64,000 nt of DNA, taken from Candidatus Binatia bacterium (GTDB lineage: Bacteria; Desulfobacterota; Binatia; HRBIN30). Within the stretch, counting starts at the first letter, position 1, and every line of letters begins with the position of its first letter. Location of the stretch: positions 62,001 to 126,000 of the forward strand of contig JAKLJW010000004.1 of NCBI GenBank assembly GCA_023150935.1, read 5' to 3'. Of this stretch, positions 1 to 9,690 are shown in pieces. The notes beneath the pieces were generated by a model that was not told where the DNA came from, ran no database searches, and was given only the letters and a program-made list of their open reading frames with translations. The position numbers were made by a program, and so were the translations under genes.

Positions 1-1
1 G

Positions 2-1051
2 ACACCCACGGCGACGGAGAGTCCGACTCCCAGCGAAACGCCGACGATTACCCCGACGTCTCCGCCACCGACGTTGACGCGCACCTTCACTCCGAGCGGC
101 ACGGCCACGCACACCCCGACCGTCACCCGTACCGCCACGCCATCTCGCACCGCGACGCGAACCCCCACCAGTTCGCGTACCACCACCCCGACCCCAACTC
201 CGTCTGGAACGCGAACCCCGACGCTGACGCGCACGACGACCCCGACGCGGACCGATACGCCGACCCGCACGCCGACCCGCACCGCGACCGAAAGCCGCAC
301 CCCCACGGCGAGCAAGACGCCGACTGCCACGCGCACCGCCACCCTGACGCGGACGCCGAGTCTTACCCCCACGCAGAGCGGGACGCCGACCGAGACGCGC
401 ACCCGGACGATCACGCCCACGCGCACGGTGACGCCGACGCCCACGCCGACCTCGATCATCCTGCCGGGTCCGCAGATCACGTACTTCGGCCTCGCCAACG
501 CCGAGGGCTTTCCCGTCGCCTCGTCGGGGAAGGAAGGTCTGGATGACGTCTACACGCGCCCGTTCGGCGCTTTCTTTTACATCGTGGTCGAATCGCGCCC
601 CGGTTCCAGCAGCAGCCCCCCCAGCACCAACAGTTACAACGCAGACAACCCCGACGCGGCGCCGGGGTTCCGACTCTGGGCGGATAACGACTTCGGTAAC
701 GGCAGCGAGACGGTTTGCGACGCCGGACCCCTACCGGATTTCCCGCTCGGCGGAGTGCCCAGGGTGCAGACTTACAACCCATCCGACGCGGCCGTGGCAA
801 GGGCGCTGAACGACCTCGGTTGTCGCATAGAGGTAGTGACGGCGAGCAGCCTTGCCTGCACGCTCGACCCGTTCAGTACCGACATCGCCTTCGTGAACAG
901 GCAACAAAGCCTGGTGCAGGCGTGCACTCGCAGCGTCCTCAGTAGCGCCCTGCGTCTTCCGGACGGGCGGACCAGACTGAGCGTGCAATGGCTCGACGGC
1001 GCCGGCAACGCCAGCGCGGTTAAGAGCATCATTCTCAACGTGGGGGGCTGA
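2..1051 (+). CDS. Thr/Pro-rich exported protein, C-terminal part (5' end outside window)
   Basis: The reading frame is already open at base 2, so the true start lies upstream; the TTG at 74 is only an internal codon. About the first 150 visible residues are a low-complexity linker of repeated Thr-Pro-Thr/Ser and Arg-Thr units, the type used as an extended, often glycosylated stalk in surface or secreted proteins. The remaining ~190 residues form a globular-looking domain with four cysteines that I do not recognise. The gene ends 2 nt before the next one and is probably co-transcribed with it. Function unknown; a cell-surface or secreted location is inferred from the linker only. Confidence 0.75.
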   Translation, partial: TPTATESPTPSETPTITPTSPPPTLTRTFTPSGTATHTPTVTRTATPSRTATRTPTSSRTTTPTPTPSGTRTPTLTRTTTPTRTDTPTRTPTRTATESRTPTASKTPTATRTATLTRTPSLTPTQSGTPTETRTRTITPTRTVTPTPTPTSIILPGPQITYFGLANAEGFPVASSGKEGLDDVYTRPFGAFFYIVVESRPGSSSSPPSTNSYNADNPDAAPGFRLWADNDFGNGSETVCDAGPLPDFPLGGVPRVQTYNPSDAAVARALNDLGCRIEVVTASSLACTLDPFSTDIAFVNRQQSLVQACTRSVLSSALRLPDGRTRLSVQWLDGAGNASAVKSIILNVGG

Positions 1052-1053
1052 GC

Positions 1054-1557
1054 GTGACGGCATCCGATCGACCGAGCGAGCGGGGTATGCAACCGGGCCG
1101 CGGTGCGCACCGGGCAGGCGTGGCGGTGCTGGCGCTTGGCGCCGCGCTTTTCGGCGCCGCATCGGCGCACGCTCAGGCGGTGTCGCCTCCGGTAATCATG
1201 GAGCTGGGGCCCGTGGTGCCGCCACCGGCGCCCACCCCCCACCCGGCCGAACGTAAGCGCATCGTCAGCGTTATCACCGTGCAGAACTCCCGGGAGGGCG
1301 AGAGCGTAATCTCTTTCGAGGCCAGCGATTTCGCCGACGAAGGCGACGGCAAGACACGCCCCCTGGCGAGCCGGACCTACTCGCTCGTCGATGACGAGGA
1401 ACCCAAGGGCAAAGAACTGCGGGCCAAGATCCTTCGCGACATCCGCAAACTCGAGCGCGATATGCTCGACTACGCAAAGATCATCGGCCCGCCGAAGGAA
1501 CGCGCCCCGCTCGGGCCCGGCCAGTCGTCTTCGGGCGGTCAGAGACCTTATCGATGA
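1054..1557 (+). CDS. Small exported protein of unknown function
   Basis: 167-residue protein starting at GTG 1054, 2 nt after the preceding stop. Residues ~20-41 form a hydrophobic Ala/Gly/Leu stretch ending in AHAQA, a typical Sec signal peptide with signal peptidase I site. The mature part begins with a Pro-rich segment, then a charged region (ITVQNSREGESVISFEASDF) that looks like beta strands, a helical Lys/Arg/Glu-rich stretch, and a Gly/Ser/Gln tail. I recognise no family. It is probably periplasmic and may work with the upstream Thr/Pro-rich protein, but that rests on adjacency alone. Confidence 0.65.
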   Translation: MTASDRPSERGMQPGRGAHRAGVAVLALGAALFGAASAHAQAVSPPVIMELGPVVPPPAPTPHPAERKRIVSVITVQNSREGESVISFEASDFADEGDGKTRPLASRTYSLVDDEEPKGKELRAKILRDIRKLERDMLDYAKIIGPPKERAPLGPGQSSSGGQRPYR

Positions 1558-1755
1558 GGAGTCCTGGCGGCCCCCCGCTCGGACGATTCGGGGTCGGAGT
1601 CGCCCCCGCCGGGCTGTCGGGCGCGACTCCCGTGTAGCACGCCGGTGCAGTTGACGCGGATGGCGGATGTGGCGGTGCCGGCTCTCTCCCGGCGGCGCCG
1701 CGAAGGTTGTTGCCGCGGGCCGGGACCTTGCACGCCGAGGGGCGGAGTGGTTTGG

Positions 1756-3033
1756 ATGCGCCTGATGTTAGCCGACGCGGCGCGTCCGGCGCTCCGAGCG
1801 TTGATCGTGGTGGCGGTCATGACTGCCTCTTCCGTCTCGGGGATCGAGGAGCCTGCGCCCCTTCCGTTGGCGGCGGCGATCGCGCGCGTGGAGCGGGTGG
1901 CGCCGCAGCTACGGGCCGCGGCGGACCGCGTCGACGCGGCGCGTGGCGCTCTCCATCAGGCCGGTCGCTTCCCCAACCCGTTGTTCGAGGCGAGAGCCGA
2001 AAACGTTCGCGTCGACAGCAACGTATTTACGGCGGGCAATCCGCCACTCGACTTCTTCGCCTTGCTCAGTCAGCCGGTGGAACTCGGCGGCAAACGCAGC
2101 ACGCGCACCGCGGTTGCCGCCGCCGACCTGCAAGCCAGCGGGGCCGAACTGGAACTGGCCGAACGCCAGGTCAAACTCGACACCATGCGCCTTTACCTGG
2201 CGGCCGTCCGCGCCCGCGAACTCGCCGCGTATTTCGCCGAGAACCGCACCGAACTCGACCCGCTCCTCGAGGTGGTGCGCCGCCGTGTCGTTCAGGGCTA
2301 TACCGCTGCCGCCGACCTCGCGAAGTTGCAGGCGGAGGCCGCCCGCGTCGACTCGCAACTCGCCCAGGCCCGCTTCGACCTCGAACGCAGCACGCTGGCC
2401 CTCGGCGTTAACATGGGCGACGACACTCCCGTCGCGCCGGCTCGACTGGTCGAACCGCCCCTCATCGACCTGCCTCCGGAAAGCGCCGATGTTCTTGCCG
2501 CGCGCATCGTCGAAGCGCAACCGCTGTTGCGCGCGACGCGGGCCCGCCTGGAGCGCGCCCACGAGACGGTACGGCTGCAGAAGGCCAGGCGTATTCCCGA
2601 CCCCCTCGTCACTGGCGGCTACAAACGCGTCGACGATCGCGACACTATCGTCATGGGGGTGGTGGTGCCGATTCCCGTTCTCGACACCAACGCCGGCAAC
2701 ATCGAACGCGCCCTAGCCGAAGAACGCGCCGCCGCCGCCGACATCGAGGCGTTGCGCCGTCAGCTCGCCGCCGAGGCGATGGCGTTGATCGCCGGCGCGC
2801 GGGGCCTGACCGAGCGGGCGCGCCGAATCGATGCCGATCTCGTCGAGCCGGCTCACGTCGCACGGCAGGCAGCCCGCTCCACCTTTCGCGAGCTCGGCAG
2901 CAACGTCCTGGCTCTCGTCGACGCGGAACGTGTCCATACCGAGGCGCATCGCGATGCGCTCGATGTGACCCTCGAAGCCATCGCCCGGGCCTTCGAAGTG
3001 CAAGTTGACCTGCCCGCCGAGCTGGCGCCATGA
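1756..3033 (+). CDS. TolC/CzcC-type outer-membrane efflux protein
   Basis: Outer-membrane channel of a tripartite heavy-metal efflux pump. I start it at ATG 1756 (425 aa) because a GGAG lies ~9 nt upstream and the N-terminus is then a signal peptide (hydrophobic residues ~13-29); an upstream in-frame extension exists but looks untranslated. The body shows the two long coiled-coil repeats of the OEP family, with a PVELGGKR segment after the first beta portion that is typical of CzcC-like proteins. The stop overlaps the start of the adaptor gene by 4 nt, so adaptor and channel are translationally coupled. The metal is suggested by the RND pump downstream. Confidence 0.88.
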   Translation: MRLMLADAARPALRALIVVAVMTASSVSGIEEPAPLPLAAAIARVERVAPQLRAAADRVDAARGALHQAGRFPNPLFEARAENVRVDSNVFTAGNPPLDFFALLSQPVELGGKRSTRTAVAAADLQASGAELELAERQVKLDTMRLYLAAVRARELAAYFAENRTELDPLLEVVRRRVVQGYTAAADLAKLQAEAARVDSQLAQARFDLERSTLALGVNMGDDTPVAPARLVEPPLIDLPPESADVLAARIVEAQPLLRATRARLERAHETVRLQKARRIPDPLVTGGYKRVDDRDTIVMGVVVPIPVLDTNAGNIERALAEERAAAADIEALRRQLAAEAMALIAGARGLTERARRIDADLVEPAHVARQAARSTFRELGSNVLALVDAERVHTEAHRDALDVTLEAIARAFEVQVDLPAELAP

Positions 3034-4247
3034 CCTCTCCACGGCCCGTCGGTAAGCTGATCGTGTTCGGCGGCCTCGTCGCCGTCGCGGCCACCACCGC
3101 CATTATCGGATGGCGATCACGGCCGGCCCCTCCCGCGCCGGTGGCGGCGGTCCACGAGGCAGCCGACACGGTGCGGCTGGATGCCGCGCAACGCACGGCC
3201 GCCGGGATCGTCGTGGAGCCGGCCCGCGCGGAGCAACGCACCGAGCAACTCGAGGCCCCGGGCACTCTGGCGGTCGACGGAGCGCTCACCGCCCGCATCG
3301 GCGCCATCGTCGAAGCCAAGGTCCTCGCCGTCTTCGTGCAGGTGGGCGACCGCGTGCACCCCGGACAGGTTCTTGCCGAGCTCCACAGCCACATAATTCA
3401 CGAGTCGTGGGCGGCGTACCGCAAGGCCCTTGCCGAACGGAAACGTGCGACCGCCGAACTCACATACGCCGTCGAAGCGGACGAGCGCGCCCGCCGCCTC
3501 TTTGCCGACAAGGCCGTTTCGTTGCAGGAGGTTCAGCGAACCCAGGTCGACCGCGACCTCGCCGTCCAGGCGCTCGATATGGCGAACACCGAAGTTCGCC
3601 GCTCCGCGGAGGTGATGGAGCATCTCGGCATCACTTCCGGGGACGACCCGCGCGGCGAAGGGGGCGAGCAGATCCCCGTGCGCTCGCCGATCGGCGGGGC
3701 CGTCCTCGAACGCCTCGTCACCGAGGGCACGGCGGTCACCGCGGGCGCGCCGCTTTTCGTGGTCAGCGATCTGTTGCGGCTGTGGGCACTCGCCGAGGTC
3801 AACGAGACGGCTCTGCCGCTGCTGCGCGTGGGCTCGCCGGTAACCCTGCGCGTCGCCGCGTATCCGGCCGAGACTTTTTCGGGCACCATCGTCTTTGTCG
3901 GCGATACGCTCGACCCGATCACCCGCCGCGTGACGGTACGGTGCAGCGTCCCCAACCCCGACGGCCGGCTGAAGCCCAACATGTTTGCCACCATCACCTT
4001 CGAGACGCGCGCGCCGCGTCAGGTCGTAACCGTACCCACGGATGCGGTGCAGGACCTCGACGGCACGCAGGTGGTGTTCGTGACTACCGACGGGGAGACC
4101 TTCACGAGTCGACCGATCGCCACCGGCACGGAGGCGGGCGGGCGTGTCGAAGTCGCCGCCGGATTGGCCGCCGGCGAACGCCTCGCGGTCGCGGGCAGTT
4201 TCTTGCTCAAGTCGGAGTTGCTGAAGAGCGCGGCGGCCGAGGAGTGA
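3030..4247 (+). CDS. Periplasmic adaptor of heavy-metal RND efflux (HlyD/CzcB-like)
   Basis: 405 aa membrane-fusion protein linking the RND pump to the outer-membrane channel. One N-terminal membrane anchor (about residues 10-27) is followed by a lipoyl-like half (VLAVFVQVGDRVHPGQVL), a coiled-coil hairpin (about 110-200), the second lipoyl half, and beta-barrel and membrane-proximal domains ending in the usual GERLAVAGSFLLKSEL. There is no His- or Met-rich metal-binding N-terminal segment, unlike CusB or some CzcB proteins. It overlaps the TolC gene by 4 nt and is 4 nt from the pump gene, so the three form one operon. Confidence 0.9.
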   Translation: MTSPRPVGKLIVFGGLVAVAATTAIIGWRSRPAPPAPVAAVHEAADTVRLDAAQRTAAGIVVEPARAEQRTEQLEAPGTLAVDGALTARIGAIVEAKVLAVFVQVGDRVHPGQVLAELHSHIIHESWAAYRKALAERKRATAELTYAVEADERARRLFADKAVSLQEVQRTQVDRDLAVQALDMANTEVRRSAEVMEHLGITSGDDPRGEGGEQIPVRSPIGGAVLERLVTEGTAVTAGAPLFVVSDLLRLWALAEVNETALPLLRVGSPVTLRVAAYPAETFSGTIVFVGDTLDPITRRVTVRCSVPNPDGRLKPNMFATITFETRAPRQVVTVPTDAVQDLDGTQVVFVTTDGETFTSRPIATGTEAGGRVEVAAGLAAGERLAVAGSFLLKSELLKSAAAEE

Positions 4248-4251
4248 GCCG

Positions 4252-7200
4252 ATGTCGCCGCTCGACAGGTTCGTGGCCCTCGCCCTGCGCGAGCGGTTTC
4301 TGGTGCTCATCGGGGTTGCCGCCCTTGTCGTCGTCGGCGTCACCGCCTACGAAACGATCCCCGTCGAGGCGTTTCCGGACCTGACCAGCAACCAGGTCGT
4401 TATCGTTGCGGAAGCCCCCGGCCTGGCGGTGCCGGAAGTCGAACATCGCATTGCCTATCCGATCGAGACGGCGGTGATGGGCGTCCCGGGCGCCGAACAG
4501 GTACGGTCACTGTCGAAGTTCGGGCTGGCCATGGTGACCGTGGTGTTCGACGACGACGTGCCGACGTATTTCGCGCGCCAGCTCGTTACCGAGCGCCTCA
4601 ACGATGCGCGCGCCCGCCTCCCGGCGGGCGTCGAGCCCACGCTTGGACCTGTCGCCACCGCCTTCGGCGAGATCTACCATTACCTGATCGAGGGCGACGA
4701 CAACGACCTGATGACGCGCAAGACGCTGCACGATTGGGAAGTCCGCCAGCGCCTGCGCTCGGTGAAGGGCGTGGGCGAAGTGAATTCGTGGGGTGGGCAG
4801 ACACGGCAGTTTCAGGTTGTCGTCGATCCCCGTAAACTGGAGAAATACGGGCTGGCGCTGCGCCAGGTGCTGCGCGCCCTCGCCGATAACAACACCGCGT
4901 TCGGCGGGGGCTTCATCGAACATCGCTCGGAGCGCTATACGGTCCGCGGCCTCGGTCTGGCAGCCGGCGTGGACGATCTGAAGCGCATCGTGTTGGCGAG
5001 CAAGGACGGTGTGCCGGTCTTCGTCGGCGACGTTGCCGACGTGATCGTCGCCCCCATGCCGCGCAACGGGGCGGTGACACGGGACGGCAAGGGCGAAACC
5101 GTTTCCGGCATGGTGATCTTGCTGAAGGGGGAGAACGCGAAGAGCGTCGCGGAGCGCGTCAAGGCGCGGGTCGACGAGATCGAGCGATCGTTCCCCGCCG
5201 GGGTGAAGCTGCAACCGTTCTACGATCAAACCGAAGTGATCGATCGCACGACGCGGACGTTGCGTACGAACCTGATCGAGGGTTCGCTGCTGGTGGTCGC
5301 CGTGCTGTTCGTGTTCCTGCGCGATGTCCGCGCCGCCTTGCTCGTGGCGCTGGTCATCCCCCTGTCGCTGCTGGCGGCCTTCCTCGGCATGCGGGGTTTC
5401 GGGATATCGGCCAACCTGATGTCCCTCGGCGCCATCGACTTCGGGCTCATCGTCGACGGTGCGGTGGTGATGATGGAGAACTTCATCCGCCGCCGGGAAG
5501 ACCTGCCTGCGCTGCCGGCAACGGCAACCGAGCGCCGCGCCTTCTTCACGTCGGCAGCTACGGAAGTGGCGCGCCCGGTGCTCTTCGGGGTGCTGATCAT
5601 CATTGCGGTGTATCTACCCATCTTCACGCTCCAGGGTCTCGAGGGGAAGATGTTCCGGCCGATGGCGATCACCGTCTGCTCGGCCATCTTCGGGTCGCTG
5701 GTCCTGTCGCTCACGGCGATCCCGGTGCTCGCCTCGTTGGTGTTGCGGCTCGACACCGCCAAGCATCGCGAGGACTGGTTCGAACGCCTGCGCGTCCTGT
5801 ACGTCCACCATCTCGCTGCGCAGATGGACCGCCGCCTCCGTACGATCGGCGTGGCGACGTTAGCGGTGGTGGTGGCACTGGGTTCGATTCCATTGCTGGG
5901 CACGGAGTTCATGCCCAAGCTCGACGAAGGCTCCATTCTGATCGAAACCCGCAAGCTGCCGTCGGTGGCACTCGAGGACTCCGCCGCCATCTCGACTCGC
6001 ATCGAACAGCAATTGCTCGAGTTTTCCGAGGTGCGCCGGATTGTGACCAAGATCGGGCGGCCCGACCTGGCCACCGAAGCCATGGGCATCTACCAGGGGG
6101 ACGTCTACGTCCTGTTGCACCCGCACGAGGAGTGGACCACGGGGCGCAGCAAGGAGGAACTCATCGATGCGATGGCGGCGAAGCTCTCGGGGATGCCCGG
6201 GGTGACCTTCAATTTTACGCAACCGATGGCGATGCGACTCGACGAAGTCGTATCCGGGGTCAAGGCCGACGTGGCGGTGAAGGTATTCGGTCCGGACGCG
6301 GCCGTACTGGAGCGTCTGGGCACGAAGATCTCCGAGGTGCTGGCCAGGGTTCGCGGCGCAGCCGACCTGCAAATCGAAGTCCTTTCCGGCGCCGCGCAGA
6401 TGCAGATCGACATCGACCGCGACCAGATGGCCCGCTACGGACTCAACGTCGCCGACGTGCGCGAAGTGGTGGAAACGGCAGTCGGCGGTACGGTGGCCAC
6501 CGAGATACTCGACGGGGTGCGGCGGTTCGGCGTCGCGGTGCGGTTTCCCGACGACCTGCGCAAGGACACGGCGGCGGTCGCCGGCATCCTGCTCACCGCT
6601 CCGGGGGGCGAACGGGTGCCGCTCGGGCAGGTGGCGCGCGTGCACACGGTGCGCGGCCCCGAGGTCATAAATCGAGAGGACGGCGAGCGGCGCCTGGTGG
6701 TGCAAACGAACGTCCGTGGCCGTGACATCGGTAGCTTCGTAGCCGAGGCGGAAGACCGGATCGCCGCCGCGGTGCAGTTGCCGATGGGCTACTACATGCG
6801 CTGGGGCGGACAGTTCGAAAACCAGCAACGGGCGACGCGGCGGCTGGCGGTGGTGGTGCCGCTGTCGGTGGCGATCATCTTCATTCTGCTGTACGTGACC
6901 TTCGACCGGGTGCGGCAGGCGGCGCTGGTCATCCTCAACGTTCCGTTCGCGCTCATTGGCGGAGTCGCCGCCCTGTGGCTGCGCGGCATCAACCTGAACC
7001 TATCGGCATCGGTCGGTTTCATCGCGCTGTTCGGTGTTGCCGTGCTCAACGGCGTGGTGCTCATCGTCGCGATCAATCAGTTGCGCAGCGACGGCATGAC
7101 GCTGCGGGCAGCGATCGTGACGGGTGCCGGAAGGCGACTGAAGCCGGTGCTGATGACGGCACTCGTGGCGTCACTGGGGTTCGTGCCGATGGCGATATCG

Positions 7201-7365
7201 ACCGGCGCCGGAGCGGAGATTCAGCGGCCCCTCGCCTCGGTGGTGATCGGCGGCATCGTGACGTCGACGCTGCTCACCCTGGTCGTGTTGCCGACCCTCT
7301 ACGAAATGATCGAAAGCCGGGTAGAGCGTCGCCGCGCCGCCCGTGAGCGCATCGCAATTCCCTGA
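4252..7365 (+). CDS. CzcA-type heavy-metal efflux RND transporter
   Basis: 1037 aa inner-membrane proton/cation antiporter with 12 expected membrane segments and two large periplasmic loops. The TM4 proton-relay signature DFGLIVDGAVVMMEN (Asp396, Asp402, Glu409) is intact and is the form seen in divalent-cation (Co/Zn/Cd/Ni) pumps rather than the Cu/Ag CusA form. The N-terminus (AYETIPVEAFPDLTSNQV) and the GTEFMPKLDEGSILIETRKLP segment are family hallmarks. With its adaptor and channel it should export divalent metals from periplasm or cytoplasm. No metal-responsive regulator is visible next to it. Confidence 0.93.
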   Translation: MSPLDRFVALALRERFLVLIGVAALVVVGVTAYETIPVEAFPDLTSNQVVIVAEAPGLAVPEVEHRIAYPIETAVMGVPGAEQVRSLSKFGLAMVTVVFDDDVPTYFARQLVTERLNDARARLPAGVEPTLGPVATAFGEIYHYLIEGDDNDLMTRKTLHDWEVRQRLRSVKGVGEVNSWGGQTRQFQVVVDPRKLEKYGLALRQVLRALADNNTAFGGGFIEHRSERYTVRGLGLAAGVDDLKRIVLASKDGVPVFVGDVADVIVAPMPRNGAVTRDGKGETVSGMVILLKGENAKSVAERVKARVDEIERSFPAGVKLQPFYDQTEVIDRTTRTLRTNLIEGSLLVVAVLFVFLRDVRAALLVALVIPLSLLAAFLGMRGFGISANLMSLGAIDFGLIVDGAVVMMENFIRRREDLPALPATATERRAFFTSAATEVARPVLFGVLIIIAVYLPIFTLQGLEGKMFRPMAITVCSAIFGSLVLSLTAIPVLASLVLRLDTAKHREDWFERLRVLYVHHLAAQMDRRLRTIGVATLAVVVALGSIPLLGTEFMPKLDEGSILIETRKLPSVALEDSAAISTRIEQQLLEFSEVRRIVTKIGRPDLATEAMGIYQGDVYVLLHPHEEWTTGRSKEELIDAMAAKLSGMPGVTFNFTQPMAMRLDEVVSGVKADVAVKVFGPDAAVLERLGTKISEVLARVRGAADLQIEVLSGAAQMQIDIDRDQMARYGLNVADVREVVETAVGGTVATEILDGVRRFGVAVRFPDDLRKDTAAVAGILLTAPGGERVPLGQVARVHTVRGPEVINREDGERRLVVQTNVRGRDIGSFVAEAEDRIAAAVQLPMGYYMRWGGQFENQQRATRRLAVVVPLSVAIIFILLYVTFDRVRQAALVILNVPFALIGGVAALWLRGINLNLSASVGFIALFGVAVLNGVVLIVAINQLRSDGMTLRAAIVTGAGRRLKPVLMTALVASLGFVPMAISTGAGAEIQRPLASVVIGGIVTSTLLTLVVLPTLYEMIESRVERRRAARERIAIP

Positions 7366-7370
7366 GCAGG

Positions 7371-7417
7371 CCCCCACGCCCCCAAGCCCTCAGGCCCCCG
7401 CGGCCCCCGCGGCCCCC
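7371..7417 (-). repeat. G-rich tract with G-quadruplex potential
   Basis: On the minus strand this stretch has six G-runs (five of GGGGG, one of GGG) separated by 3-5 nt, enough for a G-quadruplex. It covers the last codons and 3' end of the DUF4326 gene and the gap to the RND gene. A core of the form GGGCTTGGGGGCGTG recurs at 13373-13389 upstream of the HSL-type hydrolase, so it looks like a dispersed element rather than codon bias. Confidence 0.5.
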
Positions 7418-8106
7418 AAATGCACATTCGCCAGTTCGACGAGGATTTCGCCGTGGCAGCGGCGCGGCGGGCAATTGCAGCCGAGGACCTTGCCGCGCAG
7501 GTGCTGTACGTCGCGCAGCAGTAGCGGCTGACGGATCAGCCAGTGCCGATAGCGGGCAATAACGGCTTCGCGCGAACCGTCCCGATCGAAATGGAACGGG
7601 CTTGCCCATCGCGAGGGCCTGCCAATGAAGACGTCGAACGGCACCGTGCGGCAGTTGACGAGCTGGGTTCTAACGGGGTTGCCGGGGGCCGACGTTCGCG
7701 TCGCCACCTCGCGCCACGCTTCGCGGAAAGCGGCTTCGTACGGCCCGTCGCCGCCGTTCCACGCAATCGGCAATCGGTTCTTGGTCAGCGCCGAGGCGGC
7801 CGCGCGTGGGGAAAATCGGTAGCCCGGGAAGTAAGCGAGCGGCGGGTCCAGCGGGCTTAGCCCGCGGGTCACATATTCGGTGTAGCTCGGGTCGACGATT
7901 CGCCCGTCGACCTCGCACCAGCCGTGCTCGATAACGTAGGGATCGCGTGGGTGCACGATCACCCACCCTTCGACGTAGCGCGCCGCGGGGCCGAGGTGGT
8001 GTACCGCCGTGGCGGCGTTGCGCCAGCAGCGGCGTGCCCGCGCGCGAACCCGCCGCGCCACTGTGGACGCAGTCTCGGTGTCGACGATGTGTGCCCCAGT
8101 GTTCAT
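7390..8106 (-). CDS. DUF4326 domain protein with an extra N-terminal domain
   Basis: About 238 aa from ATG 8106 (GAGGATGGG lies ~12 nt upstream; ATG 8139 is an alternative). The C-terminal ~80 residues match DUF4326: a [13 protein letters not shown] motif, then a helical stretch and [15 protein letters not shown] with clustered Cys/His that could bind a metal. The N-terminal ~130 residues contain a segment reading EGWVIVH...[16 protein letters not shown], which looks like a small separate domain fused to DUF4326; I cannot name it. The C-terminus is an Ala/Gly tail encoded by the G-rich tract. Function unknown. It is divergent from trpB2. Confidence 0.7.
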   Translation of the reverse strand: MNTGAHIVDTETASTVARRVRARARRCWRNAATAVHHLGPAARYVEGWVIVHPRDPYVIEHGWCEVDGRIVDPSYTEYVTRGLSPLDPPLAYFPGYRFSPRAAASALTKNRLPIAWNGGDGPYEAAFREAWREVATRTSAPGNPVRTQLVNCRTVPFDVFIGRPSRWASPFHFDRDGSREAVIARYRHWLIRQPLLLRDVQHLRGKVLGCNCPPRRCHGEILVELANVHLGAAGAAGA

Positions 8107-8264
8107 CGGGCTTGCATGCCCATCCTCGGCAAATGGCATCGCAAAGGCCAAGTGTATATTGGCATTGGTTTTATCGGGAGGACCACGGTATTGGAAGCAA
8201 GAAAATCGAGGGCCGGTTGCGGGGGCTTTCGGCAGCCGGCTCGCCGAAGCATGAGGAGTCCACG

Positions 8265-9632
8265 GTGAGCGAACGTCGCATTGTGCTCTCGACGCGGGAA
8301 ATCCCGGAAGCCTGGTACAACCTGGTTGCCGACCTGCCGCGACCGGTGCCCCCGCATCGACACCCCGCTACCGGAGCGCCGGTGACGGCTGCCGACATGG
8401 CGGCCATTTTTCCGCCGGCATTGATCGAGCAGGAGGTAGCCACGGAAAGGTGGATACCCGTCCCCGAGCCGGTGCGCGAGCAGTTGGCCCTGTGGCGGCC
8501 GACCCCGCTCGTTCGCGCCGTCAATCTCGAGAAGCATCTCGGTACCCGGGCACGCATCTACTACAAGAACGAGTCGGTCAGCCCGGCCGGTTCGCACAAG
8601 CCGAACACGGCGGTCGCGCAGGCGTACTACAACAAGATCGCCGGCATGGCGCGTCTCAGCACCGAGACGGGCGCCGGTCAGTGGGGCTCCAGTCTCGCCT
8701 TCGCCTGCGGTCTGTTCGGCCTCGAGTGTAAGGTCTACATGGTGCGCGTCAGCTACGAACAGAAACCGTACCGGCGGTCGCTGATGCGCCTCTGGGGTGC
8801 CGAGGTGGTGCCGTCGCCGTCGCCCGACACCGAGGCCGGGCGGGCCGTCCTTGCCCGAGACCCCGAGTGCTCCGGCTCGCTCGGCATCGCCATCAGTGAG
8901 GCGGTGGAAGATGCCGCCAAGCGCCCCGACACCAACTACACCCTCGGTAGTGTCCTCAACCACGTCTGCCTGCACCAGACGGTCATCGGTCTGGAAACCG
9001 AGAAGCAGTTGGCCCTCGCCGGCGAAACGCCCGACATGATCATCGGCTGCGCGGGCGGCGGTTCGAATCTCGCCGGCATTGCGTTCCCGTTCGTGTCGCG
9101 CACGCTCGCCGGCAAGGGGCCGCGCCTGATTGCCGTCGAACCGGCGGCGTGTCCGAGTCTCACCCGCGGCAAGTACGCCTACGACTTCGGCGATTCGGTG
9201 GGCCTGGCGCCGATGGCGTACATGTACACGCTGGGCCACGGGTTCATGCCGTCGGGGATCCATGCCGGCGGCCTGCGCTACCACGGCATGGCGCCCATGG
9301 TTTCGCTGCTGCGCCACATGGGCGTCCTCGAAGCGGCGAGTTACCGCCAGAGCGAAGTGTTCGAGGCGGCGGTGACGTTTGCGCGCACGGAGGGGCTGTG
9401 CCCGGCACCGGAAACCGCTCACGCCATCCGGGCGGCGATCGACGAGGCGCTGCGAGCCAGGGCGGCGGGCACTTCGCCGTGCATCGTCTTCAACCTTTCC
9501 GGCCACGGCCACTTCGACCTCGTCGGCTACGAGAAGTATCTGTCGGGCGAACTCGAAGACGTCGAGCTTACCCAGGAGTCGATCGACTCGACGCTTGCCG
9601 CACTGCCCACCGTGCCGCAGGCGGCGGCATGA
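8265..9632 (+). CDS. trpB: TrpB2-type tryptophan synthase beta-like protein
   Basis: 455 aa PLP enzyme converting indole and serine to tryptophan. The GTG start at 8265 follows AGGAG with ~7 nt spacing and gives the expected TrpB2 N-terminus. The PLP lysine is in [12 protein letters not shown] (Lys112) and the phosphate-binding loop is [11 protein letters not shown]. Length and the inserts around [19 protein letters not shown] mark the TrpB2 subgroup, which usually lacks a dedicated TrpA partner and may salvage free indole. No trpA or other trp gene is nearby, which fits that role. An in-frame extension upstream contains Trp codons but has no stop before the gene, so I do not read it as a leader. 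Confidence 0.88.
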   Translation: MSERRIVLSTREIPEAWYNLVADLPRPVPPHRHPATGAPVTAADMAAIFPPALIEQEVATERWIPVPEPVREQLALWRPTPLVRAVNLEKHLGTRARIYYKNESVSPAGSHKPNTAVAQAYYNKIAGMARLSTETGAGQWGSSLAFACGLFGLECKVYMVRVSYEQKPYRRSLMRLWGAEVVPSPSPDTEAGRAVLARDPECSGSLGIAISEAVEDAAKRPDTNYTLGSVLNHVCLHQTVIGLETEKQLALAGETPDMIIGCAGGGSNLAGIAFPFVSRTLAGKGPRLIAVEPAACPSLTRGKYAYDFGDSVGLAPMAYMYTLGHGFMPSGIHAGGLRYHGMAPMVSLLRHMGVLEAASYRQSEVFEAAVTFARTEGLCPAPETAHAIRAAIDEALRARAAGTSPCIVFNLSGHGHFDLVGYEKYLSGELEDVELTQESIDSTLAALPTVPQAAA

Positions 9633-9690
9633 CCGCCCCGCAGCTTTTCTTTTCCCTCGAACCCTCCTCCGGCCCGGCATCGTCGTCCAT

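Noticed and set aside
2-450. Tandem ACxCCGAC-like repeats as a CRISPR or minisatellite
   Set aside because: Repeats are irregular and keep the reading frame of a Thr/Pro-rich protein; no repeat-spacer alternation.
8133-8264. Trp codons (YWHWFY) upstream of trpB2, possible tryptophan leader peptide
   Set aside because: The frame has no stop before trpB and runs into it, there is no Shine-Dalgarno at the upstream ATG, and no alternative hairpins follow. Probably chance.
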